From CAVQRB01 sp963715055 (GTDB lineage: Bacteria; Pseudomonadota; Alphaproteobacteria; Rhodobacterales; Rhodobacteraceae), in the NCBI GenBank assembly GCA_963715055.1, contig CAVQRB010000002.1, positions 186,001 to 250,000 of the forward strand: DNA of 64,000 bases, given 5' to 3'. Under the pieces are notes generated by a model. The model did not search any database. It had not been told where the DNA came from and saw only the letters and a program-made list of their open reading frames with translations. Below are positions 35,578-43,194 of the stretch, one piece after another (position 1 is the first letter of the stretch; the number at the start of each line of letters is the position of its first letter). The position numbers and the translations under genes are program-made.

Positions 35578-36829
35578 TTTCCGCCTCCCCGTTCGGGCGC
35601 ACCCACCAGGTCTGGATGCAGTTGTTGTGATAGATCGAATTCATGCCGCGCACCTCGCGCAATTGCGCCTTGGTGGGCTGCACATAGCCGGTGTCGTCCA
35701 TGGCCCGCGATTGCAGCAGCATGTCCTCCCCGTCCCAGTCGGTGTCGAGATAGAAGCGCGTGAGGGCCATCTTCTCGCCGGGCTTTGCAAGGCGCGCAGT
35801 CTCCCACGTCATGCCGCCGTCCTTGGAGACATCCACACGTGTGATTGCCCCGCGCCCGGACCACGCGAGACCGGAGATGACCAGCGGCCCCTTGCCATGG
35901 GTGATCGGCGCCTGCGGGCTGGGGGAGGTCACGACGGATTTCGCATCCATCGCCCATGTCCATTTGCGGCTGGTACCATCCGCCAGCGTATCGGTGTATT
36001 TCGAGGTTTCCTCGCGGCTTTCCACCGGGCCGTTCGTGACTTCGATCCGGCGGATCCATTTGACCCACATGTTGCCTTCCCAGCCCGGCACCACGAGGCG
36101 CACTGGGTAGCCATGCTCCTTGCGCAGCGCCTCGCCATTGGCCTTGAAAGCCACCAGCACATCGTCGAGCGCCTTCTCCATCGGGATCGAGCGACCGTTC
36201 GAGGAAGCATCCGCCCCTTCGACGAAGACCCATGACCCTTCGGCCTTATATCCCGCCTCTTCCAGCAAGGTGCGCAGCGGCACGCCGGTGTATTCCATGT
36301 TGTGGATCATGCCATGGGTGAACTGCGCCCCGTTCAGTTGCGCGCCGGCCCATTCCATGCCGGTATTTGCGGCGCATTCGCAGAAATAGACGTGGTTTTC
36401 GCGCGGGAAACGCTCCAGATCAGCGTAGCTGAACACCAGCGGACGATCCACGAGCCCGTTGATCATCAATCGGTAGTCTTCCTTCCTGAGTTCGATCGCG
36501 CCGGAATGATGGCGCTCGAAGGCGCAGCCCTGCGGCGTGATGGTGCCGTCGAGCGCATGGATCGGCGTGAAGTTGATCGAACTGATCGTATCGGCGGTCA
36601 GCCATTCGACGTTGCGGCGAATGACGTCGCTTTCGTACTCGATGGGCAGGCCATAGGGCGTGGCGTCCACGCCGTCGCCAAACCCTTGCGCCCAGGGCTG
36701 GACCTCGGTGATCAGCGGATCGGGTGTTCCGGCGCGTGCCGCCCCTGCCGCCAACGCGGTCGCACTGACCGCAGCCCCGCGCAGGAACCCGCGCCGCGAT
36801 GTTGATTTGCCTTTCAGTTCATCTGACAT
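35561..36829 (-). CDS. soxC: SoxC, molybdenum subunit of sulfane dehydrogenase
   Basis: This 422-residue protein of the sulfite-oxidase fold has a Tat signal (SRRGFLRGAAVSA). The molybdenum-ligating cysteine is Cys152 in YFCECAANTG. The dimerisation domain follows, with MWVKWIRRIEVTNGP and TRVDVSKDGGMTWE. It is exported folded with its cofactor and pairs with SoxD. The presence of SoxCD predicts sulfate as the end product. It lies 27 bases after soxB. Confidence 0.96.
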   Translation of the reverse strand: MSDELKGKSTSRRGFLRGAAVSATALAAGAARAGTPDPLITEVQPWAQGFGDGVDATPYGLPIEYESDVIRRNVEWLTADTISSINFTPIHALDGTITPQGCAFERHHSGAIELRKEDYRLMINGLVDRPLVFSYADLERFPRENHVYFCECAANTGMEWAGAQLNGAQFTHGMIHNMEYTGVPLRTLLEEAGYKAEGSWVFVEGADASSNGRSIPMEKALDDVLVAFKANGEALRKEHGYPVRLVVPGWEGNMWVKWIRRIEVTNGPVESREETSKYTDTLADGTSRKWTWAMDAKSVVTSPSPQAPITHGKGPLVISGLAWSGRGAITRVDVSKDGGMTWETARLAKPGEKMALTRFYLDTDWDGEDMLLQSRAMDDTGYVQPTKAQLREVRGMNSIYHNNCIQTWWVRPNGEAENVEVS

Positions 36830-36855
36830 GTCTGATGCCTCCGTCTCGTCTCGGA

Positions 36856-38553
36856 TCAGGCGCCCACGACCTGAACGCTGTTGTTGGGATCAATGGTGAC
36901 CGTGCCCTGCTTGCGGATATGGCTTTCCACCACGTCCCAGATCTGCGGCCCTTCGGTGCCTTCGTTGACCGAGGCCCAGCCTGCCACCTGATAGGTCGTG
37001 GCCGGGTCGATCCTCTCGCCGGTTTTCAGCAGCGTCATCTCGGTGATGCGACTGCCCTGCGGCTGGGTGATGTCGATTCGGTAGCCGAGGCCGCCGGTGC
37101 GCACCATGTCGCCGCCCTGCTGGTAATAGGGATCGGGGTTGAAGAGGTTGTCGGCCACGTCCTCCATGACCACATGCAGGAATTCGCCGGTCATTTCAGT
37201 CCGGTAAGCCGCTCCGTAGGTCATGGAAGTGACGTTCCAGATATCCTCGCGCGTGATGTCCTGCCCGGGCAGGAGCGACGGGCCCCAGCGCACGCCGGGA
37301 CTGAGCGCGATGTCCGCCTCGCGCTCCGAAAGCAGCGCGTCGCAGATGAGGTCATCCCAGGTGCCGTTGAAATTGCCACGTCGATAAAGCAGCGATCCGG
37401 TCTGGCCAATCACTTCGGACAGTTCCGCCTCGAAGGGAGCGCGCTCTGCGTCGATCAGGGCTGCTACCTCCGCATCCGGCGTGATCACGTCCGAGAAGAT
37501 CGGGATCAGCTTGTGACGAAAGCCCATCATCCTGCCGTTCTGAACATCGAGATCGACGCGCGAAACGAATTTGCCGTTCGAGCCCGAGGCCACGATGATC
37601 GTCTCGCCCACCAGCACCGGTTCGGGCAGCGCGTCATGGGTGTGCCCCGACAGGATCACGTCGATGCCGGTCACGATGCCCGCCATCTTCTTGTCCACGT
37701 CGAAACCGTTGTGCGACAGCACCACGACCAGTTCGGCGCCCTCCGCGCGGACCTCGTCCACCATTTCCTGCATATGCTCGTCGCGGATCCCGAAGGCGTA
37801 CTCCGGGAACATCCAGCCGGGGTTGGCGATGGGCATATAGGGGAAGGCCTGACCAATGACCGCGATCTTCACACCGCCCCGCTCGAAGACCTTGTAGGGC
37901 GGGAACAATTCCGCTGGTTCATCCCATTCGGCGTCGAAAATGTTCTGGCCGAGCGCCGCGAAAGGCAGGCCTTCGACGATCTCCTGCACGCGGCCCGATC
38001 CCAGCGTGAATTCCCAGTGGAAGGTCATGGCGTCGGGCTTCAGCGCGTTCATCACATTGACCATGTCCTGCCCGGCGGTCTGGTAGCAGGTGTAGCTGCC
38101 GTGCCATGTATCGCCACCATCGAGCAGCAGCGCATCGGGGCGGTCAGCCCGGATCTGGTTGATCACCGTCGCCACCCGGTCAAGCCCGCCGACCCGCCCG
38201 TATGCCTTCGCCAGCGCTTCGAAATCGCCGGAGGAAAGCGCGTAATGCGAGGGGCTGCCGTCGTCGATACCATAGAGCTTGCGGAAATCCGCACCGGTGA
38301 TGTGCGGTACCTGACCGCGGTTGTCACCGACACCGATGTTGATCGAAGGTTCGCGGAAATAGATCGGTTTGAGCTGCGCATGAATGTCCGTGACATGGAT
38401 CAGCGAGACATTCCCGAAGGTGTCGAACTGCAACAGCTGGTCCTGGGTCAGCGCCTGCTGTGCGGCCAGACGGCTCCAGGTGCCGAAACCGGAGGCCCCG
38501 AAAAGAGCACTCGCCGCCATGCCGGTTTGCAGAAAATCACGCCTGGAGATCAT
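36856..38553 (-). CDS. soxB: SoxB, sulfate thiohydrolase
   Basis: This is a 565-residue dimanganese hydrolase of the 5'-nucleotidase fold that releases sulfate from the SoxY carrier. It has a Tat signal (ISRRDFLQTG). Metal-site motifs are VTDIHAQLKP (about 54-63), LLDGGDTWHGS (Asp148), LSHNGFDVDKK and SGHTHDALPEP. The full family length is present. A strong stem-loop separates it from soxA upstream, which may lower its expression relative to soxXYZA. Confidence 0.96.
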   Translation of the reverse strand: MISRRDFLQTGMAASALFGASGFGTWSRLAAQQALTQDQLLQFDTFGNVSLIHVTDIHAQLKPIYFREPSINIGVGDNRGQVPHITGADFRKLYGIDDGSPSHYALSSGDFEALAKAYGRVGGLDRVATVINQIRADRPDALLLDGGDTWHGSYTCYQTAGQDMVNVMNALKPDAMTFHWEFTLGSGRVQEIVEGLPFAALGQNIFDAEWDEPAELFPPYKVFERGGVKIAVIGQAFPYMPIANPGWMFPEYAFGIRDEHMQEMVDEVRAEGAELVVVLSHNGFDVDKKMAGIVTGIDVILSGHTHDALPEPVLVGETIIVASGSNGKFVSRVDLDVQNGRMMGFRHKLIPIFSDVITPDAEVAALIDAERAPFEAELSEVIGQTGSLLYRRGNFNGTWDDLICDALLSEREADIALSPGVRWGPSLLPGQDITREDIWNVTSMTYGAAYRTEMTGEFLHVVMEDVADNLFNPDPYYQQGGDMVRTGGLGYRIDITQPQGSRITEMTLLKTGERIDPATTYQVAGWASVNEGTEGPQIWDVVESHIRKQGTVTIDPNNSVQVVGA

Positions 38554-38612
38554 ATTGAACCTTCTTTCACGGATGATACATGCGGTTTATTGAATGTTTT
38601 CAGGTAAGCAAA

Positions 38613-38637
38613 ACCCCGCAGGCGGGACCTGCGGGGT
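38613..38637 (-). terminator. Hairpin between soxA and soxB
   Basis: A perfect ten-base inverted repeat, ACCCCGCAGG / CCTGCGGGGT, with a five-base loop starts six bases beyond the soxA stop. On the transcribed minus strand it is followed by TTTTGCTT. It looks like a leaky terminator or an mRNA-stabilising structure that would keep the carrier and cytochrome genes more abundant than soxB-F. Confidence 0.65.
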
Positions 38638-38643
38638 CTGACT

Positions 38644-39498
38644 TCAGTTCCGAATCGACGGGCCTTCGACCGAGAGGCCATTGCCGCGCGAGGCCACGTA
38701 AAGCTCGAGCGCCACGAATTCGGGGCTGCCTTCCTTGAAGGTTTCCGCACGGGTGTCGCGGATACAGCCCTTGAACCGGTTGTGTGCCGAGTTGAGCTTT
38801 GTGTTCTTCAGACGGTACACCGGAAAGCCGTTGATCTGCCCCTGGCTCAGGTGGTCAGCCCGGATCATGTTGCCATAGTTATCCTCATGGCAGTTCGAGC
38901 AGGCGAGGTCCAACTGGCCAAAGCGGGTGTAGTAGATCTCCTTGCCCTGCTCCCAGGTGGATTGGGCCGGACCGTCGATCGCCACGTTCACCGGCATGCC
39001 GCGCGAGACCGAAGAGATCAGCGCCGTCATGTTGACCATGTCGCCGCCGGCATATTTCCACGCCTCGGCGCCCATGCGGGTCGTGCGACAGTCGTTGATC
39101 TGCATCTCCAAAGTGCGCACTTCGCCTGCCGCCTCGTTCCACTTCGGATAGACCGGACGCACGCCAGCCATGCTCTCCGACGCGCCGTGACAATCGGCAC
39201 AGGACTTGCCTTCGGACCCATCCGCCGCGTTCCAGGCGTCCTCCGCTTGCTCGACGAAGATCATGCCCGGGTTGTCGAAATCGTCCGCCTGCATGGCCCG
39301 CGTCTCGTCCTCGCGGAACAGCCAGCCGGACATGACCTCGTCCATCGCATCCGCGATATGCGCAGGTGCTGCGGTCCGGGTCACCATTTCAGTCTCGCCG
39401 TTCAGGATGAGCGTGTCATCCACCGGTTCGGCGAAAGCGCCCGATGCCATGACGCTCGTCATGATCAGGGCACCCAGTCTTGTTTTTATCGTTGTCAT
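38644..39498 (-). CDS. soxA: SoxA, dihaem cytochrome subunit of SoxXA
   Basis: This 284-residue exported cytochrome has two CxxCH sites, C100ADCH and C200SNCH. The catalytic cysteine that becomes a persulfide haem ligand is Cys245 in RFKGCIRDTR, where it conjugates thiosulfate to SoxY. I chose the ATG at 39498 because GGGAGGG precedes it and a signal peptide (to about residue 23) follows. Two CxxCH sites place it in the dihaem SoxA class. It forms SoxXA with the soxX product. Confidence 0.96.
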   Translation of the reverse strand: MTTIKTRLGALIMTSVMASGAFAEPVDDTLILNGETEMVTRTAAPAHIADAMDEVMSGWLFREDETRAMQADDFDNPGMIFVEQAEDAWNAADGSEGKSCADCHGASESMAGVRPVYPKWNEAAGEVRTLEMQINDCRTTRMGAEAWKYAGGDMVNMTALISSVSRGMPVNVAIDGPAQSTWEQGKEIYYTRFGQLDLACSNCHEDNYGNMIRADHLSQGQINGFPVYRLKNTKLNSAHNRFKGCIRDTRAETFKEGSPEFVALELYVASRGNGLSVEGPSIRN

Positions 39499-39523
39499 GT
39501 CAGTCCCTCCCTTTCGACTGGCT

Positions 39524-39853
39524 TCACCCGATCTCGATGGGTTTGCTGTCCTCGTAGACCGAGCCGTCGTCGTCGTACCAGGTGAACTTGAACTCACCGG
39601 CTTCCGGCACCGTGGCCTGGAATTCGAAGTAGGGGTTGGTCGAAATCGCCGGCTGCATCGTAACGTCGATCACGTTCTGGCCGTTGAAATCGCAGGTGAA
39701 GCGGTTGATGATCGAGCGCGGGATCGGATTTCCGGCATCGTCCTTGCGCTGGCCGGATTCCATGTTGTGGCTGATCAGGGTCTTGATCACGATCGCTTCG
39801 CCGGCCTTGGCCGATTTCGGCACCTTGACGCGGGGTTTTACACCTTCTGCCAT
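39524..39853 (-). CDS. soxZ: SoxZ, sulfur carrier complex subunit
   Basis: This 109-residue protein without signal peptide has the SoxZ landmarks KPRVKVPKSAKAGE, TLISHNMESGQRKD and the C-terminal FKFTWYDDDGSVYE. It pairs with SoxY and is exported with it on the Tat signal of SoxY. The complex carries covalently bound sulfur intermediates. It is 21 bases downstream of soxY. Confidence 0.97.
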   Translation of the reverse strand: MAEGVKPRVKVPKSAKAGEAIVIKTLISHNMESGQRKDDAGNPIPRSIINRFTCDFNGQNVIDVTMQPAISTNPYFEFQATVPEAGEFKFTWYDDDGSVYEDSKPIEIG

Positions 39854-39874
39854 CTGTTGTTCTCCTTGAATACC

Positions 39875-40291
39875 TTAGCCGCCGCAGCCGCCGATTGTGA
39901 CTTTGACCGTGCTTTTCGCCTGCACGAAGGATCCATCCGCCATCTTGGCGATCGCCACCACATCCTGCGTGCCGGCAAGGCGGATCCGGGTCGAGGCGGA
40001 GTGCGCCCCCGCCATCGGTCCGAACTTGAAGGTCGCAACCCCGGGCGTCGGGTTGCCGAGCGCCAGAACGAGGATCTCGCTCGCCCCCGGAGAGGCAACG
40101 TCGATCGGCACGGTATTGCCGTTCTCGGCGATTTCTGGCGCGGTCAGGGTGATGCCACCCTCACCGATCGCAGCCCCGCCGGTGAAGTCGGTGATGGCCG
40201 CGATGTCCGCAGCCGTCGCCCGAAGCGGCAAGCCGAAGGCGACGGCCGCCCCTGCCCCCAGCAATAGTGCATTGCGTCGTGTTACATTCAT
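39875..40291 (-). CDS. soxY: SoxY, sulfur-carrying subunit
   Basis: This 138-residue protein has a Tat signal (MNVTRRNALLLGAG) and ends in the swinging-arm sequence GGCGG with Cys136, the residue that carries sulfur intermediates between SoxXA, SoxB and SoxCD. The ATG at 40291 follows CAGGAGC; a much longer open frame upstream (to 40675) is antisense-like sequence through soxX and was ignored. It is followed by soxZ. Confidence 0.97.
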   Translation of the reverse strand: MNVTRRNALLLGAGAAVAFGLPLRATAADIAAITDFTGGAAIGEGGITLTAPEIAENGNTVPIDVASPGASEILVLALGNPTPGVATFKFGPMAGAHSASTRIRLAGTQDVVAIAKMADGSFVQAKSTVKVTIGGCGG

Positions 40292-40331
40292 TGTCAAAGC
40301 TCCTGAGCTTGTTCCATCCGCCCTGAGGCGT

Positions 40332-40805
40332 TCAGTCCTTGAGCGTGGCGAGATAGGCCACCACGTCCTCGATATCCTGCGCGGCAAGCAGCGGCCCGAA
40401 GGTGTCATCCGCCGCATCGCCCGTATAGGCATTGCCGGGCCTGGTGAACCCGTCGGTCTTGTAGAAGGCCGGCATGATCGTCCCGTCGAAGACCATCTTG
40501 GGATTGACGAGGATCCCGCGCAGTTGTGCGTCGTTCCATCGGTCGCCCGCACCGTCCAGCATCGGGCCGATCTCGCCGTGGAAAGGTACTTCGGAGAGGT
40601 CGGTGACCGCATGGCAGGCCACGCAGTTGCCTTCCCCCTTGCTGCCGACCAGCTCGCGCCCGCGCACAGGATCACCCGGAACGCCGGTCAGGGATTGCTC
40701 GACCGCGCCGTCGACATAGCTGACTGCGGTGGGCGCCACGTTTTCCGCCGCCACCGCCGTGGCCGAGGCGGCCAGCGCGATTGGTAGGATAAGTGAGATC
40801 TTCAT
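40332..40805 (-). CDS. soxX: SoxX, monohaem cytochrome subunit of SoxXA
   Basis: This 157-residue exported cytochrome has a signal peptide to about residue 20, haem motif C61VACH and the distal methionine Met111 in GTIMPAFYK. It accepts electrons from SoxA as thiosulfate is joined to SoxY. The ATG at 40805 follows GGGAGGA. It opens the structural sox genes and has its own upstream region with operator-like repeats. Confidence 0.96.
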   Translation of the reverse strand: MKISLILPIALAASATAVAAENVAPTAVSYVDGAVEQSLTGVPGDPVRGRELVGSKGEGNCVACHAVTDLSEVPFHGEIGPMLDGAGDRWNDAQLRGILVNPKMVFDGTIMPAFYKTDGFTRPGNAYTGDAADDTFGPLLAAQDIEDVVAYLATLKD

Positions 40806-40821
40806 GCGTCCTCCCGTACAC

Positions 40822-40890
40822 ATTCATTATTTGGTATACCATAGGGCACGACTTCGTGACCGCGCAACATAAATTCTGCTTTTTGAATTT
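40822..40890. promoter_or_regulatory. soxW-soxX intergenic region with candidate SoxR sites
   Basis: This AT-rich stretch in a GC-rich locus has a split inverted repeat AAATTC-N8-GAATTT (40871-40890). Nearer soxX are ATTCATTAT and the perfect palindrome TGGTATACCA. ATTC/GAAT half-sites also occur in the soxS-soxV palindrome. SoxR of Pseudaminobacter has been reported to bind the equivalent soxS-V and soxW-X regions, so these are the best candidates here. Confidence 0.4.
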
Positions 40891-40911
40891 GTTTTTGCCT
40901 CAAGGCGGCGG

Positions 40912-41490
40912 TCAATCAGTGGAACCATCGTCGCGCTCCTGGATCCTGCGGGCGTGATAGCGCTGAAAATCCTCCCCGTTATCAAGCTCGTATCGCTTTT
41001 CGTTGACCCAGGTCAGCATGTCGAGCGTGGTGCCCTTGGCAAAGGCTCCCGGCATCAGGGCGACGGCCGCCTGCTGCGCAGTTGCGCCTTCGTCCACCTC
41101 TTCGGGCAGAAACAGAATCGATGGCGTGAAAAGCAGGCCCCATTTCTGCGTGGCCTGCTTTTCGGAGAGGACCTCGCCGTCGAAATCAGTGACCTCGGTA
41201 TCGCCGTGCAGGTTGATCTGGACCACGAAGTAATTGTCCCTGATGTAGCTGGCGACATCCTCCTGCGGAAACACCTCATTGTGCATCTTGGTGCAGTAGA
41301 TACAGCCGCGCTGCTCGACGATGAGCATCAAGCGCTTGCCTTCGGCATTGGCCTCCGCGAGATCCTCGCGCAGGTCCTTGAAAGTGTCGCGCATCCAGTC
41401 GGTCTTGTGCAGCCCGTCGTCGCCGATTTCCGCCGCAGCAAGCGGCACCGCAAAGAGTATCGCCGCCATTGTCATCCAAATTCGCGTCAT
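40912..41490 (-). CDS. soxW: SoxW, periplasmic thioredoxin
   Basis: This 192-residue exported thioredoxin-fold protein has a signal peptide to about residue 20 and the active-site pair Cys63-Cys66 in RGCIYCTKMH. The cis-proline loop reads GLLFTPSILFL. In Paracoccus, SoxW receives electrons from SoxV and keeps periplasmic thiols, probably SoxYZ, reduced. The ATG at 41490 follows AGGAGGAG. It lies 14 bases after soxV. Confidence 0.9.
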   Translation of the reverse strand: MTRIWMTMAAILFAVPLAAAEIGDDGLHKTDWMRDTFKDLREDLAEANAEGKRLMLIVEQRGCIYCTKMHNEVFPQEDVASYIRDNYFVVQINLHGDTEVTDFDGEVLSEKQATQKWGLLFTPSILFLPEEVDEGATAQQAAVALMPGAFAKGTTLDMLTWVNEKRYELDNGEDFQRYHARRIQERDDGSTD

Positions 41491-41504
41491 CACTGGTCTC
41501 CTCC

Positions 41505-42242
41505 TCATATGTTCTGGAATGCCGGAAAAGTTTCCAGCATCCACTGTGCAATGTAATTCACGCTGTCGGTGGCGATGAGCACGGCAAAGAGGATCATCAG
41601 AAGCCCCATCGCCTTTTCGACCTTCGGCAGATGCCGTCGGAACCGCGCCACGAAGCGCAGGAACGGCCCGATGAAGAGCGAAGCCACGACGAAAGGCGCC
41701 GTCATCGCAAGCCCGAAGACGATCAGCAGAATCAGCCCCCGCAGTGCGGTCGCCTCCGTGCTGGCGGTGAAGACCACCGCCGTCAGCACACCGCCGACGC
41801 AGGGCGTCCAGCCCGCGGCAAAGGCAAAGCCCACCAGATAGGCGCCCAGAACGGACATGTTTTTCGTATCGCCCGCTTCGAGCTGAAAAACCCGGTTGAG
41901 AAAGCCAATTCGGATCACGCCGAGAAAGTGCAATCCCATGAGCAGGACGACCGCCGCCGCGAAGAGCCGGAACTCGGTCTGCATGCCGCGGAAGGTCTGG
42001 CTGACGCCCCAGGCCGCAGCACCAAGAAGAACAAAGACGGTGATGATTCCCAGCGAGAACATGACCGAGGCCAGAAAAGCGCGTTTGCGCGTACCCGGCG
42101 ACAGGCCGCCATCGGCGCTGATCTCGGACATTGACGCGCCCGCCATGTAGCTGAGATAAAAGGGGACAATCGGCAGAACGCAGGGCGAGAAGAAAACGAT
42201 CAACCCGCCTGCGAGCGCCCCCCAGATCGATACATCGAACAT
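41505..42242 (-). CDS. soxV: SoxV, CcdA/DsbD-type thiol transporter
   Basis: This is a 245-residue membrane protein of the CcdA family with six spans. The two redox cysteines are in FFSPCVLPIVPFYLSYM (Cys21) and AGWTPCVGG. It passes reducing equivalents across the inner membrane to SoxW. The ATG at 42242 follows GGAAGGGGG. It is the first gene of the leftward sox operon, facing soxS across a 77-base promoter region. Confidence 0.93.
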   Translation of the reverse strand: MFDVSIWGALAGGLIVFFSPCVLPIVPFYLSYMAGASMSEISADGGLSPGTRKRAFLASVMFSLGIITVFVLLGAAAWGVSQTFRGMQTEFRLFAAAVVLLMGLHFLGVIRIGFLNRVFQLEAGDTKNMSVLGAYLVGFAFAAGWTPCVGGVLTAVVFTASTEATALRGLILLIVFGLAMTAPFVVASLFIGPFLRFVARFRRHLPKVEKAMGLLMILFAVLIATDSVNYIAQWMLETFPAFQNI

Positions 42243-42264
42243 GCTGCCCCCTTCCGGGGATTGA

Positions 42265-42280
42265 TTGAATACATATTCAA
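42265..42280. promoter_or_regulatory. Candidate SoxR operator between soxV and soxS
   Basis: A perfect palindrome TTGAAT-ACAT-ATTCAA lies midway between the divergent soxV and soxS starts. A second, looser pair ACATA...TATGT overlaps it (42271-42292). Size and symmetry fit an ArsR-family dimer, and the locus-specific ArsR protein is SoxR. Binding there would control both operons. Confidence 0.6.
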
Positions 42281-42319
42281 GTTATTATATGTTTTTGATC
42301 GCCGTCAAATGGAACGCGC

Positions 42320-42697
42320 ATGAAACAACTGAATAACCTCGGTGCGGGCGCGCTTCTTGGAGCGTCGGTGGCCTTTTGCAGTTCCCTTGCTGCGGCGGAA
42401 CTGGTCATGGTCGAACAGGCCGGATGCCACTGGTGCGCACGCTGGAACGCGGAGATCGCTCATATCTACCCAAAAACAGAAGAAGCCGCTCGTGCGCCGC
42501 TGAGGCGGGTAGACCTTCGCGATCTCCCGGACGACATCGACTTCACCTCCAAGCCCGTCTTCACCCCGACCTTCGTGCTCGTGGACGATGGCCGTGAACT
42601 AGGGCGCATCGAAGGCTATGCGGGCGATCAGTTTTTCTGGTTTCTCCTCAAGGAACTGCTCGATGCGCATCCGGAAAGCACGATGGTGATGCAGTGA
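42320..42697 (+). CDS. soxS: SoxS, periplasmic thioredoxin-like protein
   Basis: This 125-residue exported protein has a signal peptide to about residue 26 and an active site Cys36-His-Trp-Cys39 (EQAGCHWCARW), followed by the TPTF cis-proline segment and an FFWFLLKELL C-terminal helix. In Paracoccus, SoxS is a thiol-disulfide protein that keeps SoxYZ active. It is divergent from soxV and followed by soxR. Confidence 0.93.
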   Translation: MKQLNNLGAGALLGASVAFCSSLAAAELVMVEQAGCHWCARWNAEIAHIYPKTEEAARAPLRRVDLRDLPDDIDFTSKPVFTPTFVLVDDGRELGRIEGYAGDQFFWFLLKELLDAHPESTMVMQ

Positions 42698-42800
42698 CAG
42701 GTCAGAAAGAACATGCGACATACAGAGGGGCTGACCCCGCCATCATGGCCTGCCTTCGGCGCACCGGATGCGGTAAGGCGGAGATTATTTCCAAAAGCGG

Positions 42801-43145
42801 ATGCACCATATGACCCTGCCCGTGATGACCAAGGACATGCCGGAAGAGGATGTAGAGCGGATGATGCAGAACGCCTGTATCGCCGCGAATTTCCTCAAGG
42901 CGATCAGCCATGAAGGCCGCCTGATGATTCTCTGCCACCTTGCCACCGGCGAGAAATCCGTGACCGAGCTTGAGGACCTGCTTTCTGCCCGGCAGGCGGC
43001 GGTTTCGCAACAACTCGCGCGGTTGCGAGATGAAGGGCTGGTGACGCCGCGGCGGGACGGGAAGGCGATCTATTACAGTATCGCGGACCGGCGCGCGATT
43101 AAGATCCTCGACGTGGTTTACGATCTCTTCTGCAAGAACCCTTGA
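42801..43145 (+). CDS. soxR: SoxR, ArsR-family repressor of sox genes
   Basis: This 114-residue winged-helix regulator of the ArsR/SmtB family has an HTH at about 53-76 (VTELEDLLSARQAAVSQQLARLRDEGLV). It has cysteines at 26, 45 and 111 that could sense sulfur intermediates; sensing through reactive cysteines has been shown for related SqrR/SoxR-type repressors. Gene position next to soxS identifies it. The ATG at 42801 is used, with another at 42810. Confidence 0.92.
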   Translation: MHHMTLPVMTKDMPEEDVERMMQNACIAANFLKAISHEGRLMILCHLATGEKSVTELEDLLSARQAAVSQQLARLRDEGLVTPRRDGKAIYYSIADRRAIKILDVVYDLFCKNP

Positions 43146-43194
43146 GAATAGAAGATAGTCCGAACACGCATTCGACGGGGAGGATGGGCGAAAA

